A DNA stretch of 64,000 nt, from positions 310,001 to 374,000 of the forward strand of contig NZ_CP047027.1 of NCBI RefSeq assembly GCF_009797025.1, in the 5' to 3' direction. This DNA is from Cellulophaga sp. L1A9 (GTDB lineage Bacteria > Bacteroidota > Bacteroidia > Flavobacteriales > Flavobacteriaceae). The notes under the pieces are model-generated. The model ran no database searches. It worked only from the letters and a program-made list of their open reading frames with translations, and was not told where the DNA came from. Position 1 is the stretch's first letter. The number at the start of each line of letters is the position of its first letter. Position numbers and translations under genes: made by a program. Positions 27,540 to 36,831 of the stretch are shown one piece after another.

Positions 27540-28292
27540 CTACTTCTTAATAAATTTTATCGAATGCGCCCCTCCCTTAGTATCGTGTAACTGAAATACA
27601 TAAACACCCGACAACAAACTATTCACATCTACAGAAACTTCATTACTATGTTCTGCATTATTTTCAGTTATATATTGTTCTCCTGAAAGACCTACTACTT
27701 TCCATGAACTTATACCTTCCTCATTTTTTAGACTTGCAGTAAAATTTTCAAAAGTGGGATTGGGATAAATCACAAGAGAAATATTGCTATTTGTACTAGT
27801 AACACTTTCTTCTTCCATATAAAAAATCTCCATGTAGCTTTCGTCTTCTGATACGAAACTTGCTTTTGTCAGCGGTTTTGGCTCGAACCCAGAAAAAACA
27901 AATTTAATCTTATCCCCATCAGACCAATTTTTTCCTGTTGTGATTACTTCAGTCAGAATATTTCCTAGCTCTGGGCTATCTTTAAGTTTACTTTTACCAT
28001 AACTATTCCAAGGGCTGGTATTCCATTCTACTTCTTCACCAGAAACATTTAGCACCACTTTAGATGGTATTTCTCTTATATCCGTTTCTGAGACATGAAA
28101 AATTGCAGACAAAATAGTATGCGATTTTGACAATTCGACAGGAAAGGTTAGTGTAATATCATTTCCTGCACCACTATACGTCCACTCCATTTGGTCAGAG
28201 GCTATTTTAATCGTTTTAACATTTTGATGTTCTTGGGCATAAGACACTGTCATCAATAGTATTAAGGCAATAATGCTTATATATTTTTTCAT
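27540..28292 (-). CDS. Secreted protein with type IX secretion C-terminal sorting domain, function unknown
   Basis: 250 residues: signal peptide ending MTVSYAQ, a novel beta-rich domain of about 140 residues (KIASDQMEWTYSGAGNDITL, WNTSPWNSYGKSKLKDSPELG), then a typical Por/T9SS type A sorting domain from LVIYPNP to GGAHSIKFIKK. The protein should be exported across the outer membrane and anchored or released. I do not recognise the N-terminal domain; a glycan-binding role is plausible from its place directly behind the beta-helix enzyme (36-bp gap) and receptor, but nothing in the sequence proves it. Confidence 0.75.
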   Translation of the reverse strand: MKKYISIIALILLMTVSYAQEHQNVKTIKIASDQMEWTYSGAGNDITLTFPVELSKSHTILSAIFHVSETDIREIPSKVVLNVSGEEVEWNTSPWNSYGKSKLKDSPELGNILTEVITTGKNWSDGDKIKFVFSGFEPKPLTKASFVSEDESYMEIFYMEEESVTSTNSNISLVIYPNPTFENFTASLKNEEGISSWKVVGLSGEQYITENNAEHSNEVSVDVNSLLSGVYVFQLHDTKGGAHSIKFIKK

Positions 28293-28328
28293 CTTAAAAA
28301 TTTTATTAATTCTATACTACAGTAATTA

Positions 28329-30743
28329 TTAGTTGGTATAATTCTCTTCGACATAAAACCAGTTAACCTTTTGTGTGCCAGTAGCTGAATTCCCTATTGT
28401 CATATGGACTTGATTGATAACGCCTGCATTTGAAGTAAATGCCATGTGAGATGCTTTACGCACACCATCTACGTCCACGTGATAGGTGTCTGTTTGTGGG
28501 TTCGCCTGAATTTCAATAAGATATTCGGTATTGGGTAAATATGCCCCTAAGTCAACAGCAGTGTTGCCGTTCCAACAACGAAGCTGACCATTAGCAGCAA
28601 AAGCAAATTGTACTTTTATATCCTCATTTTCTCTCAGCATATAAGCACCAGAACTATTGGTCTGTGAGGCTTTGGCCTTAAATGCGAACAACAAGGTATT
28701 TTCCAAATCCTTAAACTCTCTGGTTGCACTAACTAGAGCATTGCTGGAATTATCTACTAAATGAAGAAATCCGTTTTGTGCATACACTTCACCTGCTGTT
28801 TGAATAATTTCCATCCCAAGTGGAGCAGGTTTTGGATCTGTAACATTATAACGCGCAATCGCAGCATCGTCCTCATTGAATCTATGATCTACAACCCACC
28901 AAGAATATCTATCATTCGGCTTTAAATTTTTACCGATACTGCCAAAGTTGCCAGCCAAGGTCTTGATGTCTTGATAGGACGTCTCAATGCCTGCATTGTC
29001 TATTACAATTTGCTTAGCGTAAGAGTCGGTAATATAATTGTTGACTAAGTAATTTGGGGAATTGGTACCTGTACCATTAATGGTTCCCCATGTAAGTACC
29101 GCATTATTAGGAACATTGTCGTATGAGTTGTTCGAAATCATATAATTGAACGATTGATTGTCTAGATAGGTGCCCGCTCCATAGAGGTTGTCAGTAGTAC
29201 CTCCTGGTGTCCCCCCTACAGGGTATATGGTTCTATCCAAATTTGAAAAATAGTTACCTTGAATAAGCCCACCCTTGCCATTGTCTACTGTATGGATTGC
29301 TGAAACATCACTCGCAGCATAACCTACCTTTTCAAATACATTATAGCTGATGGTAGGGCTTGTGTATGGGTTTCCTGGAACTTGCTGTGCTCCAAAGCCA
29401 GAATTTACAGCGAATACCTTCATATCTTCAAATTCATTATGTATGATGTTCATTCTTACTGGAGAAGTCCCCATCACACCACTGCCAGTATAGTCCGTTC
29501 CCATTTTATAGAAATAATTATTGGCAATTAATTCATCTTTGTTCGTATTTTCATTCAAATTCCAGCCATATCCTGCTGGGTGTTGGGCACCTACAACTAT
29601 ACCTGCGTCTGCTATTTGATAAAATAGATTTCCAAGAATCACATTCCTACGAGTGTTACCAAACATATTTATGCCATTGCCCCCAACATGTTGGATTTTA
29701 CATCTTTCTATTTGAATATTATTGCAAGTGACTAGGGTGATTGCTCCCGGCACATATGTAAACACTGCGTTACCACCATCATCATAGTATTTATATAAAC
29801 CTCCTTGAGAAGGCATATTTCCTTCAGAACTTGGTTTTAACCAGGTAGTATGAGAGATTTGAAGTCCAAACAAAGTAATGCTATTGGCATTGGTGGAGAA
29901 TTTAAAGATGGTTTCTAAGTTGGGAGCAATCACTTGAGCACGACTCATGTTCTCACTATCCGTTTTTCTATAATACACCTTGTTTTCATCGGTATTCAAA
30001 TACCACTCTCCGTCTTGGTCAATGAATTCAAAGGCGTTTTCATAAAAATAGCTGGTTCTACCTGATGGAGGATTATTCCAACCGAACATATTGTTTCTGT
30101 CTGGTTCTTGAGGCACAATGGTCGCAGTATTATCACTTACTGAGTAAGATCCTATTCGGTATCTCATCTGTAAGAAAGTCTTCATTTCAACAACTTCAAC
30201 TTCATCTAAGTTGTTCCAATTGGCAATTTCTGAATCATTGACTGTTTCACTTCTATTTGACCACCCGATAGACTCATAATAATTACCTTGGTTGGGTGTT
30301 CTGGCTCTTGTTCTTTTGTTTCCTCCAACGTATAATTGCCGGAATGTAAAACCATTCGGCACACTTGAGCTCCAGATATCACCGCCTTCGTTGGTCCAAT
30401 CTGTGACAAGCGTACCACCACTTATAATGGGCATTTCATCCGGGTAATTTCTGTAGATGACCCGAAATCCGTTTTTTCCTGAGTCTTGGCTTTTAAACTC
30501 CAGAAGGTTACTTACAAAATGAGTACCTCCTCTGAGGTAAACTTTTATGTCGCTGGTCATGCCATCATTGACCGTGGCTACCACTTGTTTTGCTTTCGCA
30601 ATGGTCTTAAACGCACTACCTACTGAGGTACCGCCATTGCTGTCGTTTCCGTTGGTATAGTCCACATAATACGTTTGCGCTTGAGTTATAAACGATATTG
30701 ACAAAGCAATCAATATAAAAAAAGGCTTTAATTTGTTGTTCAT
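28329..30743 (-). CDS. Right-handed beta-helix enzyme (GH141-like) with C-terminal LamG-like domain
   Basis: 804 residues, signal peptide ending SFITQAQ. The lead YYVDYTNGNDSNGGTSVGSA, GMTSDIKVYLRGGTHF, DSGKNGFRVIYRNYPDE, PIISGG and FRQLYVGGNKRTRARTPN is the pattern of GH141-type parallel beta-helix glycosidases, which include an alpha-L-fucosidase and a xylanase. Repeating helix turns follow (NNIQIERCKIQHVGGNGI, RRNVILGNLFYQIADAGI). The last 150 residues form a concanavalin-like domain with LLFAFKAKASQ and YLIEIQANPQTDTYHVDVDG. It is encoded directly after the TonB receptor (85-bp gap), a position typical of a main depolymerase or debranching enzyme. Polysaccharide lyase activity is an alternative. 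Confidence 0.7.
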   Translation of the reverse strand: MNNKLKPFFILIALSISFITQAQTYYVDYTNGNDSNGGTSVGSAFKTIAKAKQVVATVNDGMTSDIKVYLRGGTHFVSNLLEFKSQDSGKNGFRVIYRNYPDEMPIISGGTLVTDWTNEGGDIWSSSVPNGFTFRQLYVGGNKRTRARTPNQGNYYESIGWSNRSETVNDSEIANWNNLDEVEVVEMKTFLQMRYRIGSYSVSDNTATIVPQEPDRNNMFGWNNPPSGRTSYFYENAFEFIDQDGEWYLNTDENKVYYRKTDSENMSRAQVIAPNLETIFKFSTNANSITLFGLQISHTTWLKPSSEGNMPSQGGLYKYYDDGGNAVFTYVPGAITLVTCNNIQIERCKIQHVGGNGINMFGNTRRNVILGNLFYQIADAGIVVGAQHPAGYGWNLNENTNKDELIANNYFYKMGTDYTGSGVMGTSPVRMNIIHNEFEDMKVFAVNSGFGAQQVPGNPYTSPTISYNVFEKVGYAASDVSAIHTVDNGKGGLIQGNYFSNLDRTIYPVGGTPGGTTDNLYGAGTYLDNQSFNYMISNNSYDNVPNNAVLTWGTINGTGTNSPNYLVNNYITDSYAKQIVIDNAGIETSYQDIKTLAGNFGSIGKNLKPNDRYSWWVVDHRFNEDDAAIARYNVTDPKPAPLGMEIIQTAGEVYAQNGFLHLVDNSSNALVSATREFKDLENTLLFAFKAKASQTNSSGAYMLRENEDIKVQFAFAANGQLRCWNGNTAVDLGAYLPNTEYLIEIQANPQTDTYHVDVDGVRKASHMAFTSNAGVINQVHMTIGNSATGTQKVNWFYVEENYTN

Positions 30744-30828
30744 TTTTTTAATAATTCATAAGTGTTATTTAATAATATGTGGAGGAGCCATCGCATTGCA
30801 ATCATGCCCCCCACCTAGGATATTCTGA

Positions 30829-33800
30829 TTAAAACCCATATCTCAAACCTACAGTATAGATAGGTTCTAAACTAATCAATTGAAATGCTTCGCTTGGATT
30901 GTTTCTAAAGAAAGAACTCTGGTCCGCACCCGTTACATTTTGAATGGCAACAGAAAACTGCATGTCTTTTGTGATATTATAATTTCCTCGCAAATCTAAC
31001 TGACCCCTACCCTCTGTATATTCAGGTAAAGCAGTTAAACCCTGACCTGAAAGAGTTCGTAAGAAATTACTTCTAATGTTATATGCAGCCCTTAAACCGA
31101 ATTTATCGTTTTCAAAATAGGCCACAGTATTGAAATTATGCTTGGAAGTACCTGGGAACTGATCGTCGCTATTGATTTCGTCATCATCAAAACCTGCATC
31201 TACATAATTATAATTAGCCTGCACACCAAAGTTTTTGAAAGCATCTCCAATAATGTCCAACGGTTGGTTGATTCCCAATTCAAACCCAAAGACTTTGGCA
31301 GTACCTATATTTTGTGGCTGCGTCACCGTATAGGTCTGATTTTGAAAATCACTTAAAACCCCAGCATCTTCCAAGGCCGAAGTATCAAACCCGCCATCGG
31401 CAAGTACATCTTCAAAAGATACTTGTGATGTTACAGAACTGCCGATGTAATCGCTAATATTCTTATAGAATGCACTCACAAAAACGGCTCCTCCAAAATT
31501 ATTGTACCATTCCAAAGTATTGTCTAACTGCCAAGAGGTAAAAGGCTTCAATTCCGTATTAGGTAAGGTTACCGCACCACTATTACCATCAAAAGTAGAA
31601 TTAGAAGAATTGACGGCACTTAGAACACCTCCAGGGGCTAGTTCATTGAATTCAGGTCGAGACATTGTTTTTACTACGCTGAATCGGTAGTTTAAATTGG
31701 AATTCAGTCCAAAACTAAGATTTAAAGCAGGCAAGACATCCCAACGAGAGTCATTGACTTCTGCCTTTACCCTACCTAGGTTAATATCGCCTCCTACCTC
31801 TGCCCCTGGATCGGAAAGCGTAATCGTGGTAAATGCCTTACCAGTATACTCTGTACTTACGGCACGCATACCAACATTACCCGTTAAAGGCACTTTGCCT
31901 AAATCTACTTTAAAGTCTAATTGTGCATAGGTAGCGAATGTTAGCTCCTCTACTTGAAAAAGTGGTCCGTTCTGAATACGAAACCCATTATCAGTACCAT
32001 TAGCAATGGCCTCACTCTCAATATCTGGCGCATCAAAGATATCTACATTACGTGCAAACAATGGGTTACTCCCAGGAGTATAATCAAAAAACTGGGAATA
32101 GCTATTTTCATAAGCATCAAAATTTAAGGTTGGCCAATAATCCATAAGCCCAAAGTTATTACCCGGAACAAAGTTTGCAATAGATCCACCGAAAGCGTCA
32201 TCACCACTCAATGTAGGAATAGTACCATTATTCTGGTCTGCCAAATATGTGCTTAAATTTGCCCCGTTTCGTTGCACCGCAGCCACGAAAAGATCATTAC
32301 GATTGGCTCTAATACCAAAATTCAATTTGAACGCATCCCCTAGTTCTTTAGATAAATCTAATCTAGAACCCATGGTATTCCCCCTTACAAAGCGGTTCCA
32401 CTGATTCACAGGCGCGCCCACATCATTGCTCAGCAAAGAACCAAGCCATGCAGATTGGCCTGCTTGACCCAAAGTAAACTTAGGATATTCAGAACCATCA
32501 AACTGAAAAGGAGCATCAATAAAAATATTCGCTCCTAAGGAGCTTCTGGCACCAGCTTCTAAAATTTGGTTGTACTCTACTTCAGAAAGGGAAAAATCAC
32601 CTTCGATTCTCCAGCCGTTTTTTTCCCAAGCCATATTAATCCCACTAGACCAAGTCGTATTTAAGTTATCAAACCATACATTCTGAAACAACATTTCAGC
32701 GCCTTCGGAAGCCAAACCAGTTGCAGAATCAAAAGCTCCGCTAGTATCATAACTCTGAAGAAAACCATCCACGATGTTCAGGTTTCCTGGAGTAAATACT
32801 TTTAGTGAAGAGATTACTCCATTAGCATTGTCGCCAGCCCCAGGTCTTATCAATGATCGCGTTGTGTAATTGTCTAATTTCGAATACTGAAAATCCGCCA
32901 CCATAGAAAAGAAATCGTTAGGCTTCCATTCCAAGGCCGTTGAAAATGCTGTACGTTCTTGATTTTCTCTTATGGGATTATGCGTAACAATAGAGGGAGT
33001 TAATACATCTAAAAACTCCGTGTCACCTCCTGCTGAACCATCCCAAACACCATTACCATTGGTGTCTTCCTTCAAATTTCTATTCGTAATGTTAGAGAAA
33101 ATTTGATCTCTGGACCTTTCGGAACTACTTCTCAAAAAAGATATATACGCACCAAAAGTATCATCATCTGTTTTTGCACCGAAAAGCGCACTTATTCTTG
33201 GGGTTGGTGTAGAAAAATTATCATGTTGTGAGTCTATTTCACCACGCACATTGACCATTCCGAAAAAATTGTTATCACCTTTATATGATGCCGATAAAGG
33301 TTTTAGAGTTTGGAAATTTACCAACCCGGCCAATCCAGGTTCAATAAGGTTTGCTTCCGAAGATTTATAGATGGTGGCTCCTTGAATAATTTCAGGAGGC
33401 AAGACATCTACATTAAACTGTCTATACCTACTAATACCCTCTACACCACCTGACAGTAATTGTCTATTATTTACAGTGAATTGTACAAATGCAGGCCCTA
33501 TTCCTCTTACGGAAACCCTAGAACCCCCATCTTGTCCACCAGACTGATCTTCTTGAATTTGAACCCCTGGAACCCTACGAAGCGCATCACCCAAGTTTTC
33601 ATCGGAAAAATTACCCATATCCTGAGGTGAAATGGCTTCTACTACACTGGCCGCATTTCTCTTCACGGCAATAGCACGTTGCTCAGCGCCCTTGAAACCT
33701 ACAATAACCACTTCACCCAAAGCAGCTGATGATTCTTCCAGTGTTACTGAAATATCATTTTTCCCTTTCACTGTTACCTCTACATTTTTAAATCCTATAT

Positions 33801-34353
33801 ATGAGATTTGAAGGATAGCATCTTCATTGGATACTTCTATAGAAAATTTTCCGTCAAAATCTGATTGCACACCGTTTGCAGTACCTTTTTCAAGGATATT
33901 TGCGCCTGGAAGAGGCTGACCGTCATTATCTTTTACAACTCCGCTGATTACAAGATCTTGGGACTTAACTTTATTTTGAAAAATTTCAGGTTTCTTCTTT
34001 AAGATAATTGTATTATTTTTTGTTATTTCAAAAACAATATTCTTATTCAACAAAGCTTTTTCTATTAGCAATGAAGCTTTAATTTCTCCTTTTATTAACT
34101 GAATTTTTGGTGCATTTTCAAATAGTGATTTAGGGTAAGCAAAATTAAAATTAGTTTGTTGTTTAATAATCTTAAAAACCTTGTTCACCGTAACCAGTTC
34201 ATTTTTTTCTATCACAACATTTTCTTGAGAAAAAGACTCTTTTGTTGTTAAACAAAATGCGGTTGTACACATAAAGAATAGCATGGCTCTCATAGCAATT
34301 AGTAAAAACCTCTTCCCTTTGGGAATACGGACATTAGTTGGTTTAATTTTCAT
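30829..34353 (-). CDS. TonB-dependent receptor with STN and carboxypeptidase-regulatory-like domains
   Basis: 1174 residues. Signal region ends near KESFSQ. An STN domain (about residues 50-110, with NKVFKIIKQQTNFNFAYPKS) interacts with the FecR partner. A carboxypeptidase D regulatory-like domain follows (VVKDNDGQPLPGANILEKG), then a plug (LGDALRRVPGVQIQEDQSGG) and a beta-barrel ending VGLRYGF. The plug and early barrel (VSVRGIGPAFVQFTVNNRQL, IYKSSEANLIEPGLAGLVNF) resemble the TonB receptor type first recognised in Xanthomonas and Caulobacter (TIGR01782-like), not a classical SusC. No SusD gene follows. It should import oligosaccharides and signal through FecR and the sigma factor upstream. 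Confidence 0.92.
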   Translation of the reverse strand: MKIKPTNVRIPKGKRFLLIAMRAMLFFMCTTAFCLTTKESFSQENVVIEKNELVTVNKVFKIIKQQTNFNFAYPKSLFENAPKIQLIKGEIKASLLIEKALLNKNIVFEITKNNTIILKKKPEIFQNKVKSQDLVISGVVKDNDGQPLPGANILEKGTANGVQSDFDGKFSIEVSNEDAILQISYIGFKNVEVTVKGKNDISVTLEESSAALGEVVIVGFKGAEQRAIAVKRNAASVVEAISPQDMGNFSDENLGDALRRVPGVQIQEDQSGGQDGGSRVSVRGIGPAFVQFTVNNRQLLSGGVEGISRYRQFNVDVLPPEIIQGATIYKSSEANLIEPGLAGLVNFQTLKPLSASYKGDNNFFGMVNVRGEIDSQHDNFSTPTPRISALFGAKTDDDTFGAYISFLRSSSERSRDQIFSNITNRNLKEDTNGNGVWDGSAGGDTEFLDVLTPSIVTHNPIRENQERTAFSTALEWKPNDFFSMVADFQYSKLDNYTTRSLIRPGAGDNANGVISSLKVFTPGNLNIVDGFLQSYDTSGAFDSATGLASEGAEMLFQNVWFDNLNTTWSSGINMAWEKNGWRIEGDFSLSEVEYNQILEAGARSSLGANIFIDAPFQFDGSEYPKFTLGQAGQSAWLGSLLSNDVGAPVNQWNRFVRGNTMGSRLDLSKELGDAFKLNFGIRANRNDLFVAAVQRNGANLSTYLADQNNGTIPTLSGDDAFGGSIANFVPGNNFGLMDYWPTLNFDAYENSYSQFFDYTPGSNPLFARNVDIFDAPDIESEAIANGTDNGFRIQNGPLFQVEELTFATYAQLDFKVDLGKVPLTGNVGMRAVSTEYTGKAFTTITLSDPGAEVGGDINLGRVKAEVNDSRWDVLPALNLSFGLNSNLNYRFSVVKTMSRPEFNELAPGGVLSAVNSSNSTFDGNSGAVTLPNTELKPFTSWQLDNTLEWYNNFGGAVFVSAFYKNISDYIGSSVTSQVSFEDVLADGGFDTSALEDAGVLSDFQNQTYTVTQPQNIGTAKVFGFELGINQPLDIIGDAFKNFGVQANYNYVDAGFDDDEINSDDQFPGTSKHNFNTVAYFENDKFGLRAAYNIRSNFLRTLSGQGLTALPEYTEGRGQLDLRGNYNITKDMQFSVAIQNVTGADQSSFFRNNPSEAFQLISLEPIYTVGLRYGF

Positions 34354-34403
34354 AAATTCGTGTAGTTTTAGTTAGTTATTCGTTTAATTAGTTAAAGCAC
34401 TTT

Positions 34404-34449
34404 GAGGTGAGCGAAGCTGACACGGCAAATGTTTACACTTCGTTCCCTC
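34404..34449. other. Stem-loop between the fecR-like gene and the TonB receptor gene
   Basis: GAGGTGAGCGAAG (34404-34416) can pair with CTTCGTTCCCTC (34438-34449), 12 pairs with one bulge, around a 21-base loop. On the plus strand it is followed by seven T; on the minus strand, the direction of the genes, it is preceded by A and has no T run. It lies in the 101-bp gap upstream of the receptor start. It may be a leader structure, a processing site or an antisense terminator. Confidence 0.45.
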
Positions 34450-34454
34450 TTTTT

Positions 34455-35618
34455 TTATTCTAGAACTATTTTTTTATCATATATGTGAAAGTTTTTAATT
34501 ATTTCAAAATTTTTAATTCCTAAAAGAATTTCTTCTATAGTTTGATTTTTTCTTAATATCCCGACGAATTTTTCATTCTTAATATCTTCATTTTTAAATT
34601 CTACTTCGACATCATACCAACGCGACAAAACCACCATTATCTCTTTTAGTGATTTATCATCAAAACTAAAAACACCATCTTTCCAAGATACCTCATTATA
34701 CAAATCAACCTCTTTTACTAAAAAATAATTCGTTTTTTTATCTAAAAACAATTGTTGCCCTGGTATTAAATTTTGTTTTATGCCATCAAAAGTTATCTCT
34801 ACCCTACCTTCGGTTAATGTTGTATAAATATTAGATTCATCCTTATATGATTTAATATTAAACTCAGTACCTAACACCTCTACTTCTTGCTCATTATTAA
34901 AAACTATAAATTTAGAGCCGTTATGATTTGTAGAAGGTGATACATCAAAATAGGCCTCTCCGTACAAAAGTTCTATTTTACGTGTTTTATTTTTCACAAA
35001 ACTTACTGGATATTTAATTTGAGTATCTGAATTTAACCAAACTTGAGTACCATCTGATAATTTTAAGAAAAATTTACCCCCTCTTGGTATTGTTAAATAA
35101 TTATAAATAACTTCTTTTGTATTTTGTTGATCCGAATCGTAAAAAATTTGAGATGTATTACTTGTGGCATTCTGGGATTGGTAGGTATTCTCACCTCCCA
35201 AAATAATTGCCGAGCCATCTTCTAGAGTTAAAGTGGCTTTATCTGACCCAACCTCTATAGCATTTTTAACTACGGTTATTGGCTCTACATCTTTAATTGA
35301 ATTCCGTTGAAAAAAGTAACCCATACCAAGCGCAAAAAATACAACTACAGCCGCAGCATACCTCCAAAGTGTGAAACTCTTTGGAATTGGTGGTTGTTGT
35401 TCTCTATCATTGGTTACAATATAATTATATATACGATTTGCAGCTTCTTCGTCCATATCAGGATAACTCCCTAGTAGATTTGATATTTCTTCAACTGTTG
35501 GGAAATCAAAAAAATCTTTAGACTCTCTAAAGTAGCTAACAATTTTGTGCAACTCTTCTTTTGTGCATTCTCGCTTTATGTATTTAGCAAACAACTCTTT
35601 AATTTCAATCGGCTTCAT
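34455..35618 (-). CDS. FecR-family anti-sigma factor
   Basis: 387 residues. The cytoplasmic N-terminal part (MKPIEIKELFAKYIKRECTK) binds the sigma factor. One membrane segment, YAAAVVVFFALGMGYFF, sits at about residues 88-104. The periplasmic FecR domain follows (LTIPRGGKFFLKLSDGTQVW, KIELLYGEAYFDVSP, FIVFNNEQEVEVLGTEFNIK) and then a C-terminal DUF4974-like part (KSLKEIMVVLSRWYDVEVEF). In Bacteroidota this protein holds the ECF sigma factor inactive until the STN domain of the loaded TonB receptor signals. The genes lie in the order sigma, FecR, receptor, which supports that pathway. Confidence 0.92.
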   Translation of the reverse strand: MKPIEIKELFAKYIKRECTKEELHKIVSYFRESKDFFDFPTVEEISNLLGSYPDMDEEAANRIYNYIVTNDREQQPPIPKSFTLWRYAAAVVVFFALGMGYFFQRNSIKDVEPITVVKNAIEVGSDKATLTLEDGSAIILGGENTYQSQNATSNTSQIFYDSDQQNTKEVIYNYLTIPRGGKFFLKLSDGTQVWLNSDTQIKYPVSFVKNKTRKIELLYGEAYFDVSPSTNHNGSKFIVFNNEQEVEVLGTEFNIKSYKDESNIYTTLTEGRVEITFDGIKQNLIPGQQLFLDKKTNYFLVKEVDLYNEVSWKDGVFSFDDKSLKEIMVVLSRWYDVEVEFKNEDIKNEKFVGILRKNQTIEEILLGIKNFEIIKNFHIYDKKIVLE

Positions 35619-35773
35619 AAATAAATATATACCTGTTCTATATAATACCCCTGAGTGTTCATTTAATACTATTAAAATTATATTTTTTTTATCAAAAAAT
35701 TACGAATATGACAAAAATGTGATATCAAAAATATATATTTCGAGTATTAGCAGGGCTTAGAGAACCCTATAAC

Positions 35774-36370
35774 TTATAGCCAGCCTTGATAAAAAAATAA
35801 AAAAATAAGCCCTATATCTTTATTTTTCAATATAATATCACGAAGAATTTCTAATGATTTACTCATTTGGTTTCGCACAGTACTAATTGAAATATTTAAC
35901 TCCTCGGCTATCTCTTCATAGCTTTTATTCTCATTTCGAGACATTTCAAAAATTATTCGCCTTTTTGGAGAAAGCCGATCTAGTGCTTTTTGTTTTAACA
36001 AATCTAATTCTGACTCCCTAATATGAAGATCTGTAGGGTTAGAAAACTTTTGAGTTTTATAAAAAATCTCTTCACATAGTTTTTTGTTATTTGCAGCCTT
36101 TTTAAGAAATTTTATGCTATTATTTCGAGTAATTGTAAAAAGATAAGATTTAAAGGATAACTCAGAATTTAATGATGCTCTCTTAACCCACACTTTCATA
36201 AAAACATCTTGAACTATTTCTTCTGCATAGCTCTTTGAATGAACCATACTTAAACTATACTTATACAAGTCGTTACGATACCTATCAAAAAGTTTACGAA
36301 AGGCTTTATTATTGCCCTTGCTAAGCTCTTTGATTAAGAAATTTTCACTGTTATCTACCTTATGAAGCAT
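35774..36370 (-). CDS. ECF-type RNA polymerase sigma factor
   Basis: 198 residues with region 2 (AFRKLFDRYRNDLYKYSLSM, YAEEIVQDVFMKVWVKR, SYLFTITRNNSIKFLKKA) and region 4 (LSPKRRIIFEMSRNENKSYE, EELNISISTVRNQMSKSLEI). Size and motifs fit the Bacteroidota FecI-like sigma-70 group. It is encoded 155 bp upstream of the FecR gene, and its partner receptor follows. It is expected to turn on the receptor operon, and possibly the sulfatase/glycosidase run, when the polysaccharide is present. Confidence 0.93.
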   Translation of the reverse strand: MLHKVDNSENFLIKELSKGNNKAFRKLFDRYRNDLYKYSLSMVHSKSYAEEIVQDVFMKVWVKRASLNSELSFKSYLFTITRNNSIKFLKKAANNKKLCEEIFYKTQKFSNPTDLHIRESELDLLKQKALDRLSPKRRIIFEMSRNENKSYEEIAEELNISISTVRNQMSKSLEILRDIILKNKDIGLIFLFFYQGWL

Positions 36371-36390
36371 TTTTTATAAAGTTGCAAAAC

Positions 36391-36398
36391 CAAATTTA
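36391..36398 (-). promoter_or_regulatory. Candidate -7 box of the sigma factor gene
   Basis: On the minus strand TAAATTTG matches the Bacteroidota -7 consensus TAnnTTTG and lies 21 bases before the sigma gene ATG. A matching TTG at the -33 position is not evident, so this is a partial match, as might be expected of a weak promoter. Confidence 0.35.
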
Positions 36399-36593
36399 GT
36401 ATTTTTACAGATTTAGGTTTTTTATTATATTAAAAATTTACAATTGACATATATAGCAAGATAAATAATTTCAGTGAAAACACAAATCATGCTTGCATTG
36501 GGTGCTTTTATCAATTAACATTCCCGATTCAGAATTACATCGTCACTATGACACAACAACAATTTTCAGCAATAATAATTAAGAAAGTTATAA

Positions 36594-36612
36594 AAAAGGA
36601 ATGACTCCTTTT
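36594..36612 (-). terminator. Terminator of the galactose operon (downstream of galT)
   Basis: A 7-bp stem AAAAGGA / TCCTTTT with a 5-base loop is followed on the minus strand by more T (TCCTTTTTTAT). It lies about 220 bases beyond the galT stop, in the intergenic space before the sigma factor gene. A short stem, so moderate confidence. Confidence 0.45.
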
Positions 36613-36831
36613 AAGAATAATGTTACTATATAAAACGATTACACCAGTCACTTTAACATAAAAAACTTTTCTAGTTCTATCATAAAATTAAATCTTTACT
36701 ATTGTGCACCAAGCCCTCTATAATTTATGCTAAAAAGTTATTTAGAATCCGATTTTCCTATATCTGTCGCTTCTACTGATTTTAAACTTTAATTTGCTTT
36801 ACAAAATACATCATTGTTCTAATAAAGTAGT
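36613..36831. other. Intergenic region between the galT stop and the candidate terminator, nothing recognised
   Basis: The whole gap between the sigma gene start (36370) and galT (36832) is 461 bases. Apart from the -7 box at 36391-36398 and the hairpin at 36594-36612 I see no coding remnant, repeat or RNA gene in it. It is AT-rich. Confidence 0.5.

Noticed and set aside
28329..30743. Calling the beta-helix protein a polysaccharide lyase
   Set aside because: The lead motifs fit GH141-type enzymes better than pectate-lyase or alginate-lyase families; lyase activity is left only as an alternative.
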